NCBI GenBank assembly: GCA_018334735.1
Contig: JAGXLK010000032.1
Location: 1 to 10,717, forward strand
Direction of reading: 5' to 3'
From: Planctomycetota bacterium
GTDB lineage: Bacteria > Planctomycetota > Brocadiia > SM23-32
Length of the DNA: 10,717 nt
Shown here: one piece after another, positions 6,594 to 10,717 of the stretch
Numbering within the stretch: position 1 is the stretch's first letter
Layout: every line of letters starts with the position of its first letter
Notes under the pieces: generated by a model
What the model saw: only the letters and a program-made list of their open reading frames with translations
Told to the model about the DNA's origin: nothing
The model's database searches: none
Position numbers and translations under genes: made by a program

Positions 6594-7259
6594 TCACGTC
6601 GCATTTTCGGGCACAGATTCGGGGGCTTCGTCCAATATCTTCGTCAGGAACGGATTCTCATCGAGAGCTCCGTAGAATTGGTATGTTTCGTTAACCACCA
6701 CCGTGGGAGCGGCCAAAATATCGTAGTGTTCGGTCAATTTGGGAAAATCTTCAACATTCACCAGGTCCGCACAGATCAGATCGCTCTCAATCGCAACTTG
6801 ATGGGCCAATCGCACAGCCTTTTCAGTAAACGGACAGAGTGGAGTCGTTAACACTTCGAGGTGTAATGGTGTATCCAATTTGCCCAGTCGTTCTTTGCTT
6901 TCAGGAGAAAGTCCTGACTCGCCCGAAGAGATACGCAGCAAATCTTCTAGCAACATCTTGAACTCGAAATCGGATGGCATTCCGTAGTACCGAACCCCGC
7001 ACTCGCAAACACCATCAAGGAGAAATCCGGGAACTTTATCAATCCCATAATCGTCGGCGACGTCGCGATCGGCAGTAAAATTGTACACATCCAGATGCAG
7101 TTTGTGGGAAAGGTCAACCAGTTCATCAAGAAGTTCACGTTCCTGCCGGCAATGGCGGCAACTTACTTCTTCCGTAAAGTAGATAATGGTTACATCATTC
7201 TCCAGTTTCGCAAACGTCTCCTCAAGCGCTCTCAAATCCTTTGGGGTAACGGGAATCAT
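6594..7259 (-). CDS. PDO-type protein disulfide oxidoreductase (two thioredoxin folds)
   Basis: A cytoplasmic protein of 221 residues with no signal peptide, it has two thioredoxin-like units: residues 1-110 and 130-215. The first has a CxxC site, CRHC (Cys34, Cys37), and the expected cis-proline at Pro77 (KVPGF). The second has the sequence LCPFTEKAV, where the canonical CPYC site is reduced to a single cysteine (Cys142, with Thr145 in place of the second Cys), and a cis-proline at Pro185 (AAPTVVV). Cys85 and Cys87 (VCECG) are extra cysteines in unit one. PDO or glutaredoxin-like proteins reduce or form disulfides in the cytoplasm of archaea and some bacteria. Placed directly before a metal exporter, it may supply electrons to a metal(loid) or thiol reaction. 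The start has AAAGGAA about nine bases upstream. Confidence 0.9.
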   Translation of the reverse strand: MIPVTPKDLRALEETFAKLENDVTIIYFTEEVSCRHCRQERELLDELVDLSHKLHLDVYNFTADRDVADDYGIDKVPGFLLDGVCECGVRYYGMPSDFEFKMLLEDLLRISSGESGLSPESKERLGKLDTPLHLEVLTTPLCPFTEKAVRLAHQVAIESDLICADLVNVEDFPKLTEHYDILAAPTVVVNETYQFYGALDENPFLTKILDEAPESVPENAT

Positions 7260-7359
7260 GTTTTTGTTTCCTTTCTGTATGCGGCCTATCCGCTGCCGGC
7301 GTGAAAAAATTATGTTCGCCGTAAATTCGATAACACAGAGTCTGTTCTCTCAGCGGGAA

Positions 7360-8106
7360 TTATCTGTTATTTGACGCTTCCGTTTTCGTTTTCTCGAATT
7401 CGAACTTCCATCCCACTCCCGACGCATAATAATTTTCTCCGTAGGCCTCCTGGAAGATTTCGCGCGCTCTATTCCCCGAACAATGGCACGGCGCCACGAT
7501 CTCAACACCCATTTCCCGCAACTCTTCAATTATTCCCTCGATGCTTCCACGACTGGATGCACTCAGGTGAAACCCACCCAAAACACCGTAAACGGGAAAG
7601 CCGCAGATATCCCCCGCCTCGCTCGCCAGATTATTGATACCCGGGTGTGCACATCCAGTAATAACAAATGGTCCTCTGTCTGTCTCTATGCATAAAGCGT
7701 GCTCTCTGAGCCCCGCCTTCAGAACCCCGGTTGTCCAGGCGCCCGGACAGACTTCATCCGTTTCTTCTGCTTCCACCACGCTGTTACCGTCCGTAATGAT
7801 TTCTTCTTTCAGACGATCGGGAACTGCGCCGGGCAAATAGATGGTCAGCGGCGATCCGCTGTCAAGAACAGCTCCCACACCCCCGGTATGATCTCCGTGC
7901 ATATGTGAAAGTACCAGCACATCGACGTCTGCAAAAGAAAATCCCAGCTTCTGCATGTTCTCCCGTAAGGCGGGACCTGACCACCCCGTATCGAACAGAA
8001 TGGTTTTCTCCAATCCGGCAACGTAACATGCAAAACCGTGGCCGGTCTGGAGGTCATTTTTCACGGAGTAATTATCGCAGACAACGGTGATCGTAACAGT
8101 ACCCAT
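7360..8106 (-). CDS. Metallo-beta-lactamase-fold hydrolase, COG1237 type
   Basis: This 248-residue cytoplasmic protein has the metallo-beta-lactamase fold. LFDTGWSG (37-44) and the metal-binding motif SHMHGDHTGG (67-76; His68, His70, Asp72, His73) are clear. Further probable ligands are His154 (TGCAHPGI), His180 (GGFHL) and His208 (APCHCSG). The pattern and length fit COG1237, often labelled dihydropterin-aminobenzene phosphate synthase after one methanopterin-related report. That label should not be trusted here; an unspecified hydrolase is safer. The start is firmly set by a perfect GGAGGTG ribosome site (8114-8120) seven bases before the ATG, the strongest in the window, so translation may be high. 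It lies 83 bp after the URO-D family gene and 100 bp before the PDO gene, with no terminator seen on either side. Confidence 0.9.
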   Translation of the reverse strand: MGTVTITVVCDNYSVKNDLQTGHGFACYVAGLEKTILFDTGWSGPALRENMQKLGFSFADVDVLVLSHMHGDHTGGVGAVLDSGSPLTIYLPGAVPDRLKEEIITDGNSVVEAEETDEVCPGAWTTGVLKAGLREHALCIETDRGPFVITGCAHPGINNLASEAGDICGFPVYGVLGGFHLSASSRGSIEGIIEELREMGVEIVAPCHCSGNRAREIFQEAYGENYYASGVGWKFEFEKTKTEASNNR

Positions 8107-8189
8107 CAGGCTTCACCTCCATATTGTCAAAAAGTCCAGTTCTTAGCAGAAAGAGCCAGGCTCCCGGCCGGTGTCATGCAAACAACATT

Positions 8190-9332
8190 TCAATATTCCC
8201 GCATTTCCTCGTATGCTTCCCACATCGCAGTAAAATGCTCCGGCGATACATCGTCCTGCACGTTGTGAATTCCTCCGAAAATATATCCTCCCCCGGGCGA
8301 CAGGGCCTCGATATGCTCGCGTGCCTGCTTCTGGATATCAGACACAGGTCCATTCGCCAGCAAAGATGGATCGACTCCTCCACCCCAAAAAGCAATTTTA
8401 TCGCCGAACTCCTCCTTCAGATCGAACGGATCCATCCCTTTCGCGCTGGTCTGCACCGGATTGAGGACACCGACTCCGATCTCGATAAAATCAGGAATGA
8501 GATCGCGAATGGCACCATCGGAATGGAAAAAGACAAAAAACGGATCGTCGAAAAAACTCCGTTGCGCTTCGAAAAGTCGGGCGTGACGCGGTTTGATAAG
8601 ATCACGGTAGACCTTCGGTGAAATGAGCAGACTGTCCTGGCTGCCGATATCATCCCCCTCGCGGATAAACTGAACTGAACCGGTTAACTGCTGCGCCGCA
8701 ATACGGTAAAAAGCAATTTTCTGCTCCACAAATTTATCCATCAGGGCTTCGGCCAAAGAAGGATTGGTTACTAAATCCATGCAGAATTGCTCGGTACTTC
8801 TCATGCGACAGCACATCTCAAAAACACCGGCGCAAAGACTTTCCAGAATAATTGCCCGGCCATCGCGACGGAAATACTCGGCTTTTTCCTCCAGACCTTC
8901 CATGAGCTCAGGATCTCCCGGATCAGGCCATGGGAACTCCTCTATGTCTTCTTCTGTAATTTCGCCTTCCAGAGGGTTGCTGACAACGTCGAAATACAAT
9001 CCGTCCTCGGGTCGTTTCCAGACCAGGCCCCACTCGTCGGTAAAAAGATCATATTCGTCGTGACGCTCAACCTGAGGATTTTTCCTCACCATATTGGGGA
9101 TAAGACCGCGCACGTCCACGCCGAGATCTTCGAGGATCGCCTCACTCATTTCCGGAAGCTGCTGAACAACATCGTACAGGCGGGGTTCGCCCTCGCTGTA
9201 TCCGAGGTCTTTAGCAAGCTCTGAATAAGCGCCGCGAGTCATACCCGTCACCAGCGTGCTCCCCAGATCGAACGGAATTCGGTCGGGTTGTTCGCCTTCC
9301 AAGGACATTATCACTCGTTCACGAGAATTCAT
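8190..9332 (-). CDS. Uroporphyrinogen decarboxylase (URO-D) family protein, probable methyltransferase-like
   Basis: The 380 residues start MNSRERVIMSLEGEQPDRIPF, the usual opening of the large environmental URO-D/MtaA-like family rather than of true HemE. Other marks are GDDIGSQDSLLISPKVYRD (227-243), the FHSDG segment (269-273), NPVQTSAKGMDP (291-302), FWGGGVD (315-321) and GGIHNVQDDVSPE (353-365). Characterised relatives such as MtaA and MtbA move methyl groups between corrinoid proteins and thiols, using zinc held by His-x-Cys and a distant Cys. Here the first position reads His270-Ser-Asp272, so the zinc cysteine is not conserved and the reaction is uncertain. No corrinoid-binding protein lies in the window. 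The frame extends to 9392, but the ATG at 9332 has AAGGA seven bases upstream and matches family N-termini. Confidence 0.9.
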   Translation of the reverse strand: MNSRERVIMSLEGEQPDRIPFDLGSTLVTGMTRGAYSELAKDLGYSEGEPRLYDVVQQLPEMSEAILEDLGVDVRGLIPNMVRKNPQVERHDEYDLFTDEWGLVWKRPEDGLYFDVVSNPLEGEITEEDIEEFPWPDPGDPELMEGLEEKAEYFRRDGRAIILESLCAGVFEMCCRMRSTEQFCMDLVTNPSLAEALMDKFVEQKIAFYRIAAQQLTGSVQFIREGDDIGSQDSLLISPKVYRDLIKPRHARLFEAQRSFFDDPFFVFFHSDGAIRDLIPDFIEIGVGVLNPVQTSAKGMDPFDLKEEFGDKIAFWGGGVDPSLLANGPVSDIQKQAREHIEALSPGGGYIFGGIHNVQDDVSPEHFTAMWEAYEEMREY

Positions 9333-9403
9333 TCTATTTTCCTTTTTACAGCTGACAGCCCAGGGGACAAAGCCCTCAACGCAGGGCAGCATTTTTCGGG
9401 GAA

Positions 9404-10459
9404 TTAAGACAGTTTATCGTCGGCTTTTTGCAACCTTTCCCGGATTGGCAAATTCTGGGGGCAACTTTCTTCGCATTGTTCACAATCCACACAATCTTCG
9501 ATAGTCGCGTCGAATTCCGCGTACCGTTTCTTCGCTTGAGGTAATTCCCAGCTTATCCGTTCCGAATAATCCAGAAGTTGAAGGATTCCAGGTATATTAA
9601 TGTCCTGGGGACATGGCAGGCAATACTCGCAACCGTAGCAATACCCCCGACCCAACCGATCCCCGAAATCTCTCAGTTCCCTTTGTTCCCGGGCAGAAAG
9701 TGGTTCGTAAGTATTGGCAATCCCAACGTTTTGCTCAATCTCTTCGGGCGACTTCACACCCGTCAATATAAGGGGGAATCGCCTGTTAGAAAGCGCGAAA
9801 CGCAGACATTCCTCAATGGTCGGTTTTCTGTCTTCCTCGGGTGGGCTCAGCGCAAGAAGACTCGCATTTCCGAACACTTTCATCACAAAAAGCCCCACAT
9901 CGTGTTCCTCCGCCAGGTTCAGCACCTCTTCCTCAGCTTCCCGGTTGGCAAGATTATAAGTAACCAGCCCGGCTTCAAACTGATCGCACTGGATCATCTT
10001 TTTTATCAGGTCCCAGTTGTGGCTCGTGAAACCGATATGTTTGATTTTCCCCTCCTCTTTTGCTTCCAGAAGGGCTTTCAGACCGCCCCCTTTCTCCATC
10101 AGCGGGTCGTAGCGTTTGCTGTTTGAAACGTCATGCGGCTCGTAAAGATCGATATAATCGGTCCGAAGCGCTTCGAGACTTTCATCGATAGCCTTTTTGA
10201 TACCGTCGTAGGTGGTATCCGGTATCCGGGAACTCAGATATACCTCGTCGCGACGTTCCTCCATCACACGTCCGATTTTGCGTTCGCTGTCCCCCTTGCC
10301 GTAAACGCGAGCCGTGTCGATAAAATTCACGCCGAGATCGATCGCCCTATTAACCGTTGCCACGGCCTGTTCCACGCTAACTTTTGGAATCGTCATCCCG
10401 CCGAAACCAATCCGCGAGACCTGCATCTCCGTCTTTCCAAGTCGCCGTTGCTCCATCAT
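9404..10459 (-). CDS. Aldo/keto reductase with C-terminal 4Fe-4S domain
   Basis: This 351-residue protein combines an aldo/keto reductase barrel (1-265) with a ferredoxin-like tail. The barrel begins RRLGKTEMQVSRIGFGGM and carries the catalytic candidates Asp48 and Tyr53 (FIDTARVYG) and His109 (DLYEPHDV). The position normally held by the catalytic lysine reads LSSRIP, with Arg78. The tail contains CYGCEYCLPCP (Cys274, 277, 280, 283) and CVDCEQCEESCP (Cys323, 326, 329, 333), two probable 4Fe-4S sites. Such proteins likely link a carbonyl/alcohol or other hydride reaction to ferredoxin-like electron flow; the substrate is unknown. Two adjacent ATGs exist: the GGAG sequence is four bases from the one at 10459 and seven from the one at 10456, so the latter may be the true start. 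It is the first gene behind the promoter at 10526-10554. Confidence 0.92.
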   Translation of the reverse strand: MMEQRRLGKTEMQVSRIGFGGMTIPKVSVEQAVATVNRAIDLGVNFIDTARVYGKGDSERKIGRVMEERRDEVYLSSRIPDTTYDGIKKAIDESLEALRTDYIDLYEPHDVSNSKRYDPLMEKGGGLKALLEAKEEGKIKHIGFTSHNWDLIKKMIQCDQFEAGLVTYNLANREAEEEVLNLAEEHDVGLFVMKVFGNASLLALSPPEEDRKPTIEECLRFALSNRRFPLILTGVKSPEEIEQNVGIANTYEPLSAREQRELRDFGDRLGRGYCYGCEYCLPCPQDINIPGILQLLDYSERISWELPQAKKRYAEFDATIEDCVDCEQCEESCPQNLPIRERLQKADDKLS

Positions 10460-10500
10460 CGAACTCCTGCTATTCCGGTTTAAAGGGCGAATGCTGACGC

Positions 10501-10516
10501 ACGGTTTTATTACCGT
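10501..10516. promoter_or_regulatory. Inverted repeat just after the predicted transcript start (possible operator)
   Basis: The arms ACGGT (10501-10505) and ACCGT (10512-10516) flank a six-base AT-rich centre, a symmetric 16-bp site. It lies a few bases downstream of the predicted start of the minus-strand transcript, a typical place for a repressor operator. A small RNA stem is an alternative. No second copy was seen in the window. Confidence 0.35.
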
Positions 10517-10525
10517 TCAACTCTT

Positions 10526-10554
10526 AGTATAATGTTAACGTACCTGAACTTCAA
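10526..10554 (-). promoter_or_regulatory. Sigma-70 type promoter for the minus-strand gene series
   Basis: Read on the minus strand, TTGAAG (10549-10554) serves as the -35 element and TATACT (10526-10531) as the -10 element, separated by exactly 17 bases. They match the consensus at four and five of six positions. The predicted transcript start is near 10519, giving a leader of about 60 bases before the aldo/keto reductase. No comparably good promoter was found in the gaps between the downstream genes. Confidence 0.65.
10528..10533 (+). promoter_or_regulatory. Possible -10 element for the divergent plus-strand gene
   Basis: The hexamer here is a perfect TATAAT on the plus strand and overlaps the -10 element of the opposite promoter. 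No good -35 sequence stands at 16-18 bases upstream, and there is no TG extension. Use of this element would give the gene at 10700 a leader of about 165 bases. If both are used, the two promoters could not be occupied at the same time. Confidence 0.25.
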
Positions 10555-10584
10555 GGCGCCAGGCGTTTGTTTTTTGTTATCGCT

Positions 10585-10604
10585 TGGTGCGCTAAAAAGC
10601 ACCA
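10585..10604. repeat. Inverted repeat TGGTGC/GCACCA in the divergent region
   Basis: Perfect six-base arms (10585-10590 and 10599-10604) enclose an eight-base A-rich spacer. It sits upstream of the -35 element of the minus-strand promoter and between the two divergent genes, so it could be a regulator site or a short stem in the leader of the plus-strand gene. It is not followed by a T-run and so is not a terminator. Confidence 0.35.
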
Positions 10605-10699
10605 TGCGATTTCACCAAAAAAGCAACACCTCCGTCTTGCACAGCCGCTCAGCCGCACCAACGTCAACTGTAACGTAGTATCTCTTTCAGGAGAGCGCT

Positions 10700-10717
10700 A
10701 TGAGTGAAGAACCTGTC
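10700..10717 (+). CDS. Start of a divergent gene, cut by the window edge
   Basis: An ATG at 10700 begins six codons (MSEEPV) that run off the window. AGGAG at 10689-10693 lies six bases upstream, an ideal ribosome site, which is the main reason for the call. The gene is transcribed away from the aldo/keto reductase gene across a 240-bp divergent region. No function can be assigned from six residues; a transcription regulator would be a common occupant of such a position, but that is only a guess. Confidence 0.6.

Noticed and set aside
7309..7337. CATAAT on the minus strand before the PDO gene as an internal promoter.
   Set aside because: The sequence at the -35 distance (TGTGTT) hardly matches the consensus and there is no extended -10.
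7335..7345. ACAGA-G-TCTGT symmetric site between the MBL-fold and PDO genes as an operator.
   Set aside because: Five-base arms with no adjacent promoter and no second copy; such sites are frequent by chance.
9372..9387. GCCCT/AGGGC stem after the aldo/keto reductase gene as an intrinsic terminator.
   Set aside because: Only five base pairs, and the following minus-strand bases are TTTGTCCCC rather than a T-run.
10604..10678. Possible 24-codon leader peptide on the plus strand upstream of the gene at 10700.
   Set aside because: No Shine-Dalgarno sequence before its ATG and no biased or regulatory codon pattern; an open frame of this length is expected by chance.

Overview
The window looks bacterial. 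It encodes a peptidoglycan amidase with a lipoprotein signal, strong Shine-Dalgarno sequences sit ahead of most starts, and one clean sigma-70 type promoter is visible. The enzyme set suggests anaerobic or low-oxygen metabolism: a radical SAM protein, an aldo/keto reductase with two Fe-S cluster motifs, a URO-D family methyltransferase-like protein and a PDO-type disulfide oxidoreductase. I cannot name the organism. The mixture resembles what is often seen in genomes of uncultivated bacterial phyla, but that is only an impression.

Layout: a plus-strand gene enters from the left edge and ends at 345. From 10459 down to 395, eleven complete genes run on the minus strand with gaps of about 100 bp or less and one 4-bp overlap. 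In transcription order they are: ferredoxin-type aldo/keto reductase; URO-D family protein; metallo-beta-lactamase-fold hydrolase; two-thioredoxin-fold oxidoreductase; ten-TM heavy-metal exporter (ArsP_2 type); two half-size permeases (ArsP_1/DUF318 type); radical SAM protein; homocysteine S-methyltransferase; LysM plus amidase_3 lipoprotein; and a pectate-lyase-superfamily beta-helix protein. A second plus-strand gene starts at 10700 and leaves the window after six codons. No stretch longer than 300 bases lacks a gene. The longest is the 240-bp divergent region 10460-10699, which holds the promoter and two inverted repeats.

Functional reading: the centre (4398-7259) looks like a metal or metalloid efflux module, with three membrane proteins and a cytoplasmic dithiol oxidoreductase. 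Around it lie two methyl-group enzymes (URO-D family and homocysteine methyltransferase) and Fe-S redox proteins. Chemistry of methylated metalloids or methylated thiols is one possible common theme, but this is inference from neighbours. The last two genes are cell-envelope or polysaccharide genes and may simply be joined by read-through. No RNA genes, CRISPR arrays, insertion sequences or convincing intrinsic terminators were seen.
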